Source: Oscheius tipulae | Lineage: Eukaryota; Nematoda; Chromadorea; Rhabditida; Rhabditidae | DNA: 64,000 nt | Direction of reading: 5' to 3' | Assembly (NCBI GenBank): GCA_037178975.1 | Contig: JASJZH010000001.1 | Location: forward strand, 4,340,001-4,404,000 | Shown: positions 1 to 13,100 of the stretch, in pieces | How positions within the stretch are numbered: the first letter of the stretch is position 1 | Layout of the letters: every line of letters starts with the position of its first letter | The notes under the pieces: model-generated | What the model was told of the DNA's origin: nothing | The model's database searches: none | Seen by the model: the letters and a program-made list of their open reading frames with translations, nothing else | Made by a program: the position numbers and the translations under genes

Positions 1-3000
1 AGAGTGACAACAGCTAAAAAATGAAATTTTGGATTATTGTTGAAACAACGTTATTTGTTTTGTTTTCACGCATCTTTTGCCGAGAGGAAACAGTGGAGAC
101 AAGCGGCAAAAGGAAAGGACTACGGTCTACCTCGGTTTTTGTCCCCGAGAAAGAAATTTTGAGCTTATTGTTATTTTCGAAAGTTGTAGCTCTTTTTGTA
201 GCGGAAATACTCATTTCTATCCAAACCTACCGGCAGCTGCAGCTTCTTTGTCCCTAGCGTCGCGATGAGCCACTGGAGTACTCGGAGCACTTTGAGAGAT
301 CACGTCCGTCTTGAATATACCTGAAAATGGAAGACGGTTACTCTCGAGCGATTCTCATCAACGTCTCCAGAGACATAGGAAGCAGTGCTAGCGGCGCCCC
401 ATTGTGCAAAGACAGTTCGATTGGGCTGACTTCTTATCTATCTAGCTTCTATTTCCCACGCTTTGCAGAGACAAACAGCTGACCTATATTGTTGGTAGAA
501 TCGGTCATCGTCGTCGTTATTGTCGATGTACTGTCCAGCATCTCTGCGGTTCTTGGCGCGGCCGCAGCCGCTTGGCTAATTGTTACTAGACTGAAAAAGG
601 CAGTTTTTTCATTTGAAAAATGAATCGATGAGCGTCTGAGAAAAAGAATTAATGCGATATGGCCAAAGAATTTCAGTTTTTAGGGAGAAGAACAGGAGGT
701 AATGGGTTTTCGCAAGACCGAAAGCGGATACCAAAGTCCTTGAGAGGACACAGTGGGTGGTCAGGGTCGATTTGGCTACCAGAAAAATAGAATTGTGACT
801 TTCTGTCTGTTGATAAGCCGCAAATAGGCTCCTTTGAGACCGGAAATAAATGTTAAAGGGGACGAAAATTCGACATTACAGTAATTTGTTTTGGAAACAA
901 ATGAAAAAAAAGTTGCTATTGTTCATCAAGATTGCATGTTTAAGCTGAAGAAGAACCCAGTGTGTTCCGCCCTCCGCTCCCTTCCCCGCCGAGACCAACA
1001 ACTGCTACTCGGACACAAATCCTCTTGTTGATAAGGATCAGCTGATTTCGTAATTGTTTCGCGGCAAGCATCTAAAAGTTCACCAAACAAGTTGCTTGGT
1101 CATAAAAAATAAGAGGAGCCGGTTGATTAGATGCTATCGGAGGAGCGTATCTGAGAGAGAAGGTGGGGGAGGGCAATTGTCCATGGTTTTCGACCAAGGT
1201 TTGGGCATTCAGCGTTGCGAGGAGACCGGCCAATTTGCAGAGAGAGTGGAGAGTAGAGAACAAGTCCAAAAGATTTGTGGGGGAGAGGCAATTGAAATGG
1301 GCAATCTCAGAAAGATAAGCGGATGAAGAGCAGTCATAAGGTACAAGGAACGAAGGACCGATCTCTTGCGATCGCCGACTAAGTCCACGTGTTCCAGAAC
1401 GAGTTGGCCATCAATGACGTGATTTCGAATCGATTGAAAAGAGGTCACAGTGATTTGGTTTGATCTCAAAATTATAGCCATTGAAGCCTTGTAAAGATGG
1501 GAATCTGGAGCCTGTCTTGCCACTTCCCCGCCTTTTTCTTTTTCGAAAACGTGCAGGTTTCCGATATTCTGCATAGTTGTAGAGCAAAGTGAAGGCTACA
1601 ACTTTGTAAGACATCGATAACCCGGGATCAGAAAAACTTGGTCAACATCCTGCGCCACTGAACGGCCACGTTTTTCACGATAATTGGAGTAAAGAAAACA
1701 TTTGGTAGTAGTCAAAAAACATGAGCTAGAAAGTGTTCTTTTTTTGAATAGAATGTGTGACCACTTCGAAAACGGAGAATGCTAGCAGGCGAAGCGATAA
1801 GATAAAGAGGTGAATCACTAAGGGAAGGACATAGTCAGCTCGGAAAATAGCCGACAATAAGGTGCTAGCTGGATAGAAAACCAAGCCGAATTCGACGACC
1901 TTTCTGGCCGGAAGCGGGCTCTGGAAGCGTGGCACCGAAAAAGCAAACAGTTGGGGTTGGAGGGAGAGAGAGACAGAGATAGGGAGAGGTGGCGATCGGG
2001 GGATGTCCTTCCAATAATCGATCCTTTACTGGTCAGACTCTCTTTTGTTGACTACCACTTTGACTACCACAAGAGGCACTGGACAGAGAGACTAGTAGAT
2101 CGATGTGACTGTCTCCGACCTGACCCCCGACGCGCCAATTATCGAACATCGAACACAGGTGTACAAGCCGAATCATCACCCCACAATTTGGTTTTTTATG
2201 GAAGAATGGAATGCCCAATATTGTGTCAACAAAATGACAAAGTAATGAGGGTAGGAAGCCACTGGAATGACTGAGCTACGAGTAAAGAGAGACAAAAGAC
2301 GGTAGCTGCCTGTCGCTGCGAGAAAACTGGAACTGACTGTATCTCTTCTCTGGAGGCCCCGGATTGGTACAGCTTGGTGCCGATAGGTAATGATCGGGAA
2401 CCGTACATGATAAGATATTTTGATGGTTGAGATGATCGAGTGGGAGGTAGCGACTAAAGGTTCCCACAAAACCTGACAGAATGACGTGTTTGTTGACAGT
2501 TCTCTCAAAGAGAGAGATGGCAGGCGCGAAGGAGCTGCTTTTAGAGATAGCGCGGCGACTGAAGGAGACAGTACGTGTCAATGCAACATGTACTCTCTCA
2601 TGTTCGGACATCACAGAGTTCCGGTAGAGGGACACAGCGCCTCGCTAATCGGCTGCCGGCGCCCATTTGAAACAGTCCACAAACAGAATGAGACCCGAAG
2701 CCTCCATGTTTCAATTTTGAGACTTATGCGGTCCAGATTGGCGAGTCGAGTAGACTCTCGAGGGATCGGTTAAGCGGCAGAAGGATGTAATCCTTCCGAA
2801 GATTCCTTCCAGGACTATCTGTACATTTCTCTCTAAACCCCACCCAGATCTGATAACACTTGAGGAATCACAAACACACACGCCCCGGGTTGTAATCGGT
2901 TTTGTCTTCTGCGGGCTGTCAAAAAGGACGCGGCAGGTTGAGTCATCCCGAGAATGGCGCCACTAGAGAGAGCGGGGTTCGGGTTTTGGTATTTGTCAGG

Positions 3001-4066
3001 GGGCTTCTGATTCAATTAACTACGAATCTTTTGCCTATTTTCGGGGAGAGAAAAAGAGGCATGCTGCCCAGAATAATTCGGCGTAATTAGAGAGCGCGTT
3101 CGATAGCCATTGAGAGCCGGGAGAGATGGCAACAGAGACTGACGTCAACAGACTGACTCATTCAAAAACAGCTCACTTCGGGTCCGGAGGGACTGAGATT
3201 GATAGGGATGTTTCGAGAGAAGAGAGAATAGGACTTTTTGGGGAGAGTACATAGATTGTTGTTTTTACTAAAAGATTTGGAGAGGATACTTCCGGAAGGA
3301 TACGAGAACATGTTGTGGACAAGAGTCAAGCCACATGGCCGACATTTTATAGCAATGAACTGCGTCACAATGGGCAAAAGGTTGGTGTAAGGGTAAATTG
3401 GAATTAGGTATTCTTACGGAGGAACTTTGAGAAGAACTGCTCAGAAAATGCCAATTGTTCAGTAAAAGTAGGTCAAAAAGAGAGTCAACTGACTCTCTGG
3501 GCGGGCTTTTCGCTCCCTCTCCCACCGGAAGCAACCCGAATCGATGTGTGTCTCTCTGGACATTCGCTCTCTATGAGCAAGCCAACAAACATGTTCCAAG
3601 ATGTTCTTTTCCATAGTCTTTCTCTCTGACCTGGCTTCTTTTTAAAATAACGGGTACTGAGAGTTGTGACGTAATCAAGAGCCTTCGGAGGTCCTATCAG
3701 ACGTCAACGAGAGGTCAGGAATAACTTCTGACTGCTAAGGGAAGGAACTTGACGTAGAATGGAGGGTTCATAATGAGTCCGTCGGGAGAATTTCGCAAGC
3801 AGGTGTGTGTGAACGTGTGAGCAAACTCCAATGAGCAACTGCAACTGATTGATTGAGCAGGTTTCTGAACAACTTGACTGATTGTCCCCTCTGCAACAAA
3901 ACCCATCTTATTCAAACCGAATTTGTTGTCTAACTGTCTTGGCTGTTGCCCGAACTATTTGAATATCTATTTGGCTATGTTTTTTGCAGAGTTCCGAAAA
4001 CAACAATAATTCCCAAAACTGAAAATGGCTTCTTGACTTCGAAAGAGTGAGACTGTGGAAAATGCT
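1..4066. other. Intergenic, no gene supported
   Basis: Open frames here are short, overlap on both strands and show no recognisable domain or consistent splice pattern. The plus strand is locally purine-rich with many GAGA and GGGAG runs (for example around 1960-1990 and 3470-3560). It may be distal regulatory DNA or intron of a gene outside the window; nothing in the sequence decides this. Confidence 0.5.
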
Positions 4067-4072
4067 TTTATT
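4067..4072 (-). terminator. Poly(A) signal of VPS13
   Basis: The minus strand reads AATAAA about 81 bases beyond the VPS13 stop codon (4153-4155), the usual place for a cleavage and polyadenylation signal. Confidence 0.6.
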
Positions 4073-4152
4073 ATACATAGGCAAGGCGTCTAAAAGAGAG
4101 GTCGACTGCTACCAGTAGAAAGAAATCGTAAACCGGGGATAATATGCACAGG

Positions 4153-7100
4153 CTACTCGGAAGTAGCAGCTCGGTAGGCGGCCAGAACCTTCTGTTGGAT
4201 CATCTGAATTGTCTGTCTTTCTTGAAAATGAAGAGAAACGAACCTCCGAATTAGGGAAGGTGATAATTTTGCCCTCACTGGCGCCAATGCCCAAGAAGCC
4301 TTTCTTCTTCTCCTTGAGCAGAATCTTGATGCCGCCATCCACAAAAGTCGGCTCGTGAATCTTGCCGTATTCGGTCTGCCAGTCCACCGTCCAAATGCCC
4401 ATAATGTCTGTTCTCTTGACAAGTACGAGCTGCTTGTTCGTGACCAGCAGAGCCATTCTGTCCGTAATCGGTGCATATGTAACAAACTGATTCGTCTCAG
4501 CCAGAGCTCCTCTGTCCGTGTCCTTGTAGATCTTGTAGCCGACAGCCTCGACACTGCTGAACGGTCTGATGATCTTGTCCTCGCGAATGACTCTCGGTGG
4601 TCTCAGAGCGGCTGCATCAGTGTTCGTTCCGGCCACAGTTCGGATCGTGGACATTGTTCCAGATGCAAAGTCGACCACGCCTGAGACGGGACGAGCTACC
4701 ACTCCGATCAGTCCCTTGCCGACTCCTTTGAACAGTCCAGCCGCTCCCTCTTTCCTCAGTCCTTCGGCAGGCTTCGTTACGAGACCTGTGACTCCGTCCA
4801 TCAGTCCCATTCCGAGACCCTTGAAGCTGCGAGCCATTCCCTCTCCAACGTTCTGTGGACGTCTGTTGATGTCTTCCTGTCTCTTCTTCTGGTACTCCTG
4901 GTCGAAGGTCAAAGCAGCTACTCCCTTGCCCACAGTACCCGTGATGCGTCCAACAGCTCCAGCTGCTCCTCCCAGAGTGTGACCGAGCATCGACTGCACA
5001 CCAATTCCGACACCTTGGATGAACTCTTCAGGTCCTTGTACGAGTCCTTGAAAGGGCTGATAGAAGAGGTCCTCGACTCCGGCTGACAGATCACGGACCA
5101 GACCGAACGGATTGCCGATAATGTCCAGTCCAAAGACGAGCACGTAGAGCTGTTTCATGAACTGTTTGGCATAGTGGTTGACAGTTTCGGAGTTCAGCTG
5201 GTCTTGGCTGTAGAAGACGCAAACACGTTCAAAGTAGGCCAACTTGAAGACAACGTCCTGGAGTTCCGTCATCGAGACTCCCACACTCTTCATGAATAAA
5301 TTGATGAATTCCGACTGGATGATGTTCTGATCAGTTGCTCCTCCTTGGGAGAAGGACAGATGAATCATGAGCGGGGAGATGTGCAGACATTTGTAGAAGC
5401 TCTTCGGTCGCATTGCCTTATAAAGATTGGCTGTGTCTTCCAGTTTCACGTTGGCCATCTCGTAGTCCTGATCGAACATTTCCTTCTGAAATCACAACAT
5501 CACTATTCCTACTGTTCAATTTCAACCAGCCATGTTAGTCTATCGCTGTCAATCAAAACCAGTCCTCCTCATGTGGTCAGAAAGTCTCTTGGTGTCGCGG
5601 TTTTCCTATTGTTCTGGATCTGTGAAGCTATCTAGATACCTTGCCTCTGTAACCACCAAGTTAGAATTGTCACTATATTTATGATTTCTGATTGTCTATT
5701 TCTTTTTTTCTCTGCCACTGTATCTGTTTTGTCCTATCTCGTCCATTCTTTTTGATAGGACTTTTTAACTTCCTCTAAGGGGTTGAAATAACTCACTCCA
5801 TAGGGCTTAGACTGTCTCTGACTTGCAACCAGAGCCATCAAAGAGTTGAGCAATCCGACGTCTACCTGGATGGCGAATTCCTGCACAAGAACCTTGGCAT
5901 ATTCAATCTCCGGAACAGTCGAGAACTCGCTGACTCGTTGAAGGATGGACAGCTCGATAAACGGCTTCGGTGCATTGTCTTGGACAACACTCTTTGGCGG
6001 TGGGACTATAGCCAGGACTCGGGGGAAGATGCAAGCATCGAGCTGGTTGTCAATTTGAAGATGGTTGAGCTTGAAGTGAAGGTTCTTCCTCTGATAGCTC
6101 TGCCCGTAGTTCATCCATATTCCGCGCTCGAAGGTTCTGCGAATCTTGAACTCTTTGCCCTTCTTCTTCTTCTTCAAAATCATGAAAGCCATGTTGACTT
6201 CGAACTGGTCAAGTGACTGGTAGTCGTTGTTGGGCTGGACCAGATGCTGTTGGTACTTCTCTTCCAGTTCTTCCATGACTTTGACTGCAAGCGGTTTGAA
6301 ACGTCCTGAGTTGGGTTTGCTCTCCTCCTCCCAAAGAATGTCCGACGAGGAGATGCCGACGTAGAGGATTTCCTTCCCGGCCAGATTGTCCACCACACTG
6401 AGACCAATTCCTTGGAGATTGACCTCGGCCTGCATGTCGACTGTGTCCTGTTCCCACGATCCGTGGGCAGAGTGAGCAATGTCGAGGTCGTCTGTGAATA
6501 GGAACGTCCTCTGTCGTCCGAGCAGAAAGCTGGTCGCGTAGGCACATCTGAATTGAACTTGCAGTAATAAATATTGTCAGAGACTGTCTCGACACGATGA
6601 TTCCGATTATCTGTTCTGCTCACAAGTACCGACTGAGAATCGACAAAATGTTCCGGTGACTATTGTTAGAATGGGGCACAAGCCCTGACAAAAGACCAAC
6701 CTACTAGAATCCTTGTCGTAAAAGACATCGCGCAACTGGTTCATCTCCAGCTTGTCCTCGTATTTCCAGTCTCCACACTCAATTTCCATGACTCTGTTCT
6801 CGGTAATGCTAGCCCAGGTGAAGTAGGCCATCTCATTGCGTCCGAGTTTCATGCGCTTGTGTCCCTTCTGTCCAAAGATGACCGGAGTCTTCAGCGTGTT
6901 CATGACGCAGACGGGAGCACATCCTCCGACGAAGGGCGAGAGATGGATGGCCACGGAAGATTCGCTCGTCGAGACCGAGACATTGACTCCAGCAACATCA
7001 CCGGCAATCTCACACATAGTTTCGAGATTTTCGGCGATTGGGAATAGCAGCGATTCGTCATGGCTGTCCGCGTAGCGAGCTGAGTAGAGCTTCTTCTTGC

Positions 7101-10100
7101 TGCGACTGACTGGCCACACTCCGACGCATTTTTCAGCCGGCACCACGATCCAGTTTTTCTGCTGATCTTCCTTGACCTCCATGTCGAAGCGGCTCAGATT
7201 GGATACGAGGTAGAACGGGGTGAAAGTGACAACCTTGGTCAAGCCGGACTGACAGAGCTTGATGTCCACCGTCATCTGCAGATGATGTTCTTTGAGAGAT
7301 TGATACTGACACTTACCTCATAGTCCCGATCAGCTGCCTTGCAGACAATTCGAGACGGGTTTCCAACGACGTCGAGTGGGATCTCATCAGACCAGCCGCT
7401 CACATTCTCGATTTGGACCTTTCCCTTCTTCTTCTTCGACAAGTCGGCCGACGGGAAGGGCAGAATGAGGGGATTATCGTCGGGCGGGTGCATCAATGTC
7501 GTATCCAGCTGAAAGTAGAGATTGGCGGAAGTGGAAAAGACATAAGAGACCAAGGTGTACCCCAAGAGACATGCACTTTCGAAACGACTTTGAGAACACA
7601 GAAGCGTTAAAACAGGGGTCCCAGTGGGTTAAAAGAAAAGAGTGTGGTCGCACCTCGTCCTCCATGTCTGCTCGCGATTTCTTGTGGCACGACACACACC
7701 CTCTAGCCGACGACAGGAATCCAGTACTTTCCTGGAACGAGAAAAGCTCAAAAAGAGGGAGATAGGGGGAATAGAGGGATTGGAAAACAATGGTGTGGAG
7801 GGTTGAGATTCGAAGCGAAAAGAGTCTCTGTGACATTGACAAAGGTCTGGCGTGTGTGGGGTAAACTTTGTTTGTATTTTCTGGACATTCTTACATAAGT
7901 GTCCTTTGCTGTGGTATCAACTGATATCTAGAAAACATGCTGAAACGGTTTAACCAAATCTGTCCGGGCTTTGTAAATCGGGAAGAGAAAATGGACTTAC
8001 AGCATGACGGAGTGGCAGAGAGGTGTTGTTGACGAGCCAGAACGGGGCGAAGAGGTAGACCTTCTGATCTCCATGCTCGTGTGACCAATTCAATCCGAGA
8101 AGGAATTCTTTGGAGCCAGTCTCCGTGTTCAAGGCCACCACATCCACATCCTTCTTCTCTGTTGGAATCTTCATGTCCAGATTGTACATCTCCCCGAGAT
8201 AGGAAGCCCACAGCTTCAGTCGACTGCCGGAGATGGCGTTCAGCTGGATGCTCTCTCCCGGCTGTAGATCCTGACCAATTGGTTGTTCGATGGTCACCGG
8301 GATGGGCAGATTGTTGTGGAATTGGAGAGGCAGATAGAGATGGATCGTGTGTTGGAACCCGGCCTTGTCTGCACTCTCTTCCACCTCCTTCGTCTTCAGA
8401 ACCGTCTCGAAGAAATAGCTTTGGCTGAGATCGGAACTGAGATCACAGCGAATGATCTGCCGTTTGCATGGGTTTTCCTCAAAGTTGTGCCAGGAGAGCG
8501 ATTCGAAGCTGACCTCGCATCTGAAACAGGTACAGATTACTGGGGAACTGGTCTTGTTCTTGTCATATAAGAACCCATGATTGAAAAAGAGGTCCGGACA
8601 CTCGCTTTAAAGGATCTCTTAAAAGAACCCACCTATCATTGGCCGGCTTGAAGAAGATCTCGCCAGTCGCAGTGTAGAGGAGGGGAACTGGTAGGGCTAG
8701 AATCTCTCCGGGCTGGACAGCTCCGAACAGATCGAGCGTCGAGTTGTCCTTTTTGGCATAGAGTTCCATCGTGACATCCAAATGGTTCTTGACACGAATA
8801 TGCGACGAGAGCGTCACCAGACGTCTCGAGTTTTCAATCGTCGTCTTGGCAATGACCTTCCACTGCTTGCCGGCCTCACTCCTCTTTCCCAATGGGATAG
8901 ATCTCCTTTCAGCTCTGCCAATCTTCAGCTCTCTCACATTATCCACAATGTCTAGTCTCAACAGAGCTTGCAGTTCTTCGTGATTGATGGCTAGACAGTT
9001 TTGGGCAGTCAGCTGGAAACGTCATTAGTCTTTGAGTCACCGGAACTAGACTTACTGTTCTGTTGGCTCCCTGCTGTTTCATGTCCAAGTTGACGTAGGA
9101 TCCATGAGTGGCCTCGTTTGACTGACCAAAGACGCTGATCGATTCGGAATCCAGAATCTTCACTGGTAGACCCGTCTCGTTGCGGAGGACGAACTGAGAA
9201 GTTCCTGGTAGAGCACGAGAGCTCGGCGGCGAAATCTGCTTGGCAGCCTGGGCAAAGACTTCGGAGAGCTGATTTAGAAGGCTGAGGAAGGACTTTGTGA
9301 CGGTCACATTGAGGATCTTGTCTGCCTCAATCTTCACATCCAACGCGGGGCTGGTGTCCGTGGAGTCAAGCTTGTTTCTGCCCTTCACGTGAGCGCGCAA
9401 AGTCCATCGTTCAAACCTTTCTGGCGCAACTTCTACCTGCTCGATCACCGGCTCCCAGACACTAAAGTTGTTTATGAAATAGAACCCAATCTTATTAACT
9501 CTTACCTGAACGCCTCATTGTAGTAGGACATTTGTATGGACACGTCTGCCGACGCCTTCAGAGCACTAGACCAGTTCGAGGCTTCTGCATTGACCAGCAG
9601 ATCCAAGAAGATCATCGGAACAGGAATCAAAGCATTTCCAGCCTCGAGGGTGAACGAGATCCTCTCTATCAGAATCTTGGCTGTCTCCTGAGGTGGCTTG
9701 GATGGAACATTTTCATCCACTTCTTCTCCCAGACCTTCTGTGGCTTCTTCGGCTGTAGGCGCGTTCAGGAACCAGTAGGACTTCTTGTCAATCCGGCTCT
9801 TGTTCCAATAATTCGGATAGCAGCGTTGTTTTGGAGGAGATGAGGGAGCCGTTGTGTCGACTTGACTACTCTTCGCGAATTCGGTATTGACATTGGAGAG
9901 GAGACGAATGACACTCGGGGACATCTTGACCTCCATCGGTGACATCTTCAGCACAGCTTCGCAGGCCTTCGTCTTGGCATCCATTATGACCTCGACCCCG
10001 ATGTCTATCGGCTTCAAGACCTCATAAGTGACTTCATTCCTTCGACTGGGAGCATAATATGAGCTGAAGACAGCCAACTTCTCGACTCCTCCCTTCATCG

Positions 10101-13100
10101 TTGTGACCTTGTCCGAAGGCTTTGCGTCCAGATTGATGTTGAATGACAAGATCAGAGCCTGTGTCGTGTCGGGTTCCATCGAGTTCTCCACCAGAATAAC
10201 CTCGATTCCATTCATCGTGCAGTCAATGGTCAGACTGCCGGCTGGAGCTGTCTGAACCGGAGCAGTCGTCTTTGAGCCAGTCGTGGAGTTTCCCTTGGCT
10301 GTGACTGCCTGCTGTTCCTGCTGCTCCTCGCTGACCGGCACGGAGAAGAATCGAGTCAGACAACCCAAAAACTCCGGACAGAGACAGATGTAGAAGGCGG
10401 CCATCGTGCAAGCCACATTCCGGTCGTTGTCATTGTTCTGACTGAATCGCAGTGACAGGAACTGCTCATTCTCATGGTCCGGCTTTTTGTCCATCAGATG
10501 ATTGATCTTCGTCAAGGCCTTGCGTTCATCTTTCATCGTGAAGGTTGACAGACTCATCGACACATCGAGTGCATTGTCTTCCTTGATCAGACCGCTCAGC
10601 TTCAGATCGTTCAGACGCATGGCGGCGAAAGCATCTTGAGCTCGACGAATTGTGCCGTGTTGAGTTCCTCCGGTGTAGAGAATGGCCACAATCTTGTCCA
10701 ACGAGAACTGGAAGACAATTCGATTGAAACTGCTGGCTGGAGGTCCCGTGGTAGCGATTCTATCTGACGGCGTCACCGTGGACTTCTTCGGCACCGCTGT
10801 ACTCTTCTTCTTCTCCCTTGCCTCCTTCTCCTCGTCATCTTCCTCTGTCGATACACTCGATGGCGGACTGCTTTCAACTGGAGCAGCCTGGACGGGCTGC
10901 GGTACTGTCTCATCCTTTCCTTCCGCGAGGTTTCCGCTCAGCGTCTGCATTATAGTCGTGTAGTCCTGCTCGGACATGTTCATCTCGATGGCAGGGATCT
11001 TGGCATTGACTGTGATCTCTGGAATGTTCTTCACAGTCGCGAAGGTCAGATTTCGATTGCAGTTGATGGTAAACGTCAGAGGGTTGAGAATTGGACAGGT
11101 CGACACGGTTTTGCTGTTATCCTCAGTCATTGAGCCACTGAAAACTGATCATTACTTTTGAAAATGGGGAAAAACTAACATGCTGAGAGCCATCTCCGTG
11201 AGCTGAATTTCCATGCGATCTAAGACGGCCTTCTTGTGATCTTTGTGTCCGGTAATCTTGTTCTTGACCGAGACATTTCCCAGCAAGGCCACAATTACGT
11301 CAGGGCTGGATGAGAGACGTGGTACGACAATCATCGGGGCTTCCAGCTCGACATCCAGCTCGATTCGGGGCGGCGAAACTTCCAAGATCTGTTTCACATT
11401 CTCAGCGGCTTCCTTTGCCTTCTCCGAAGCGGCCTGAACAGTTTTTTTTTTGAGAACAGAGAGTGAGATTGCAGGTAAATACTATTGAATATCTTTAGGC
11501 ACAACATTATTAACGCTATAGAGGACAACCAGCCGTCTTCAGCCTTCATATGCATTGGCGGCTGCGCCAATTCGTAGTAACAAAAGGCTTAAAGTGGTTT
11601 CATTGGAACAAAAGCCAGGCTCTAACCCAAATTGAGTTGCCACCCAATTTAGGCAGTTACTGTTTCTGAACAGCAAAAGCTTGTGCAATACAATTGGCTT
11701 GCTTCTGGCTCATGGCCACGGACAAACAAACATATTCCAAAGAGTTCGTCACAGAAGCCATCGCGCTTTAGATAGTAAAGATGAAAACAAACCTGTTGAG
11801 CAGCAGCTGCAGCCTTTTGAGCCTCTTCTTGGAACGGACTGAGCCAATTCATCAATCGTACCAGCCAGAGATTGAGGAAGACAAATCGCATCTGAGCGAG
11901 CCTGACCTGCACTTTCATATCGACATCCGCCGGCTGCATGGCCTGTTTCTCGGCCTCGGTCCTCTGGTACTGGGTCATCTCGAACTTGAGCATCTCCCGG
12001 TCTCCTGATACCGACATCAGCTTCTTGTAGAGAGCATTCTTTGTGCAGTCTTCGATTGTGATGGCTTCGAGCGAGGCAGTTACGTCTGTTGCCTTAATTG
12101 TCATCCCAACGTAGGCTGTGACTTTCTGGATGGCGAACTTGGTCTCTAGACCATTCCTCTCAGTTCCCATCAGCAGAGCCAGACTGCCGATCTTGGCCTC
12201 GATACGCATTTTGATCACCGTCGGATCGGCTTCAACCATGGCACGTTCTTTCCTCGCTTTTCTCTTCTCAATCGCGGCTTCTGATTGCGAACTTCTGGCC
12301 AGGGCTGTCAATGACTCGACACTCGAACTGATGGCTCTGCTGATCTTGCGCGTCCGCTGCTCCATCGTATCTTCCACTCGACTCGTCGGCTTTGGGGCTT
12401 CGAGCTTGTCCATTTCGGCTTGCAACTTTTCGCCAAACTGCTTCAGTTCCAGCAGTCCCTCCTGATGCAGACAGACATTGAGCTTGCTGAACTGGAAGTC
12501 GACCGTCTGCTCGGTTCTCCTGTATTCCGTGTCGAAAAATGGACTCTCCGGATTGGCCTGAACTTTCGAATGAGACGACAAAAGCCTAAAGAACAGACCT
12601 GGACGAACTTGAGTCGCATGAGAACACCCTCCTTCTCGTTGTTGTCGATCAGATAGAGGTGTGGTCTCTGCGGATCTAGGGAAGAGAATGTCGGCAGGGC
12701 GATTCGAACGGCTCCAAGTTCGGCCGTGATGACCATGTCAAATGTTCGCATCTGTAGTTTACAGGTCATTCGGTTGATAGAAACGTCGCAGAGAATAACG
12801 TCCTTGCGGGAGAGTACAAGACCGATCTGGAAAATAACGTCACAATGCCCGAAAAGGAAAAAAAGGAGCTAGTCAAAGGTAGACGAAAGGTTTACCCGAT
12901 TGAGTCGAAGATCCAGTTCCACCTGGACCTGTTGCTCATTGGAAACCCCTATGTCCTCCTCTTTCACCGGTGCCTGGTTCTTCTCTATTACATCGTCAAT
13001 CTCATCCGTCTCCATAATTGTCCTCATCTTAGCACGGTCTTTCAGCTTGCCCACAGGCTCCACCGGAGATTCTTCCTCGATCACGGGCTCTGGTTCGATT

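Noticed and set aside
9502-11161. Open plus-strand frames opposite VPS13 exons (for example 9532-9843, 10682-10963)
   Set aside because: They lie opposite strongly conserved VPS13 coding sequence and show no domain; they are shadows.
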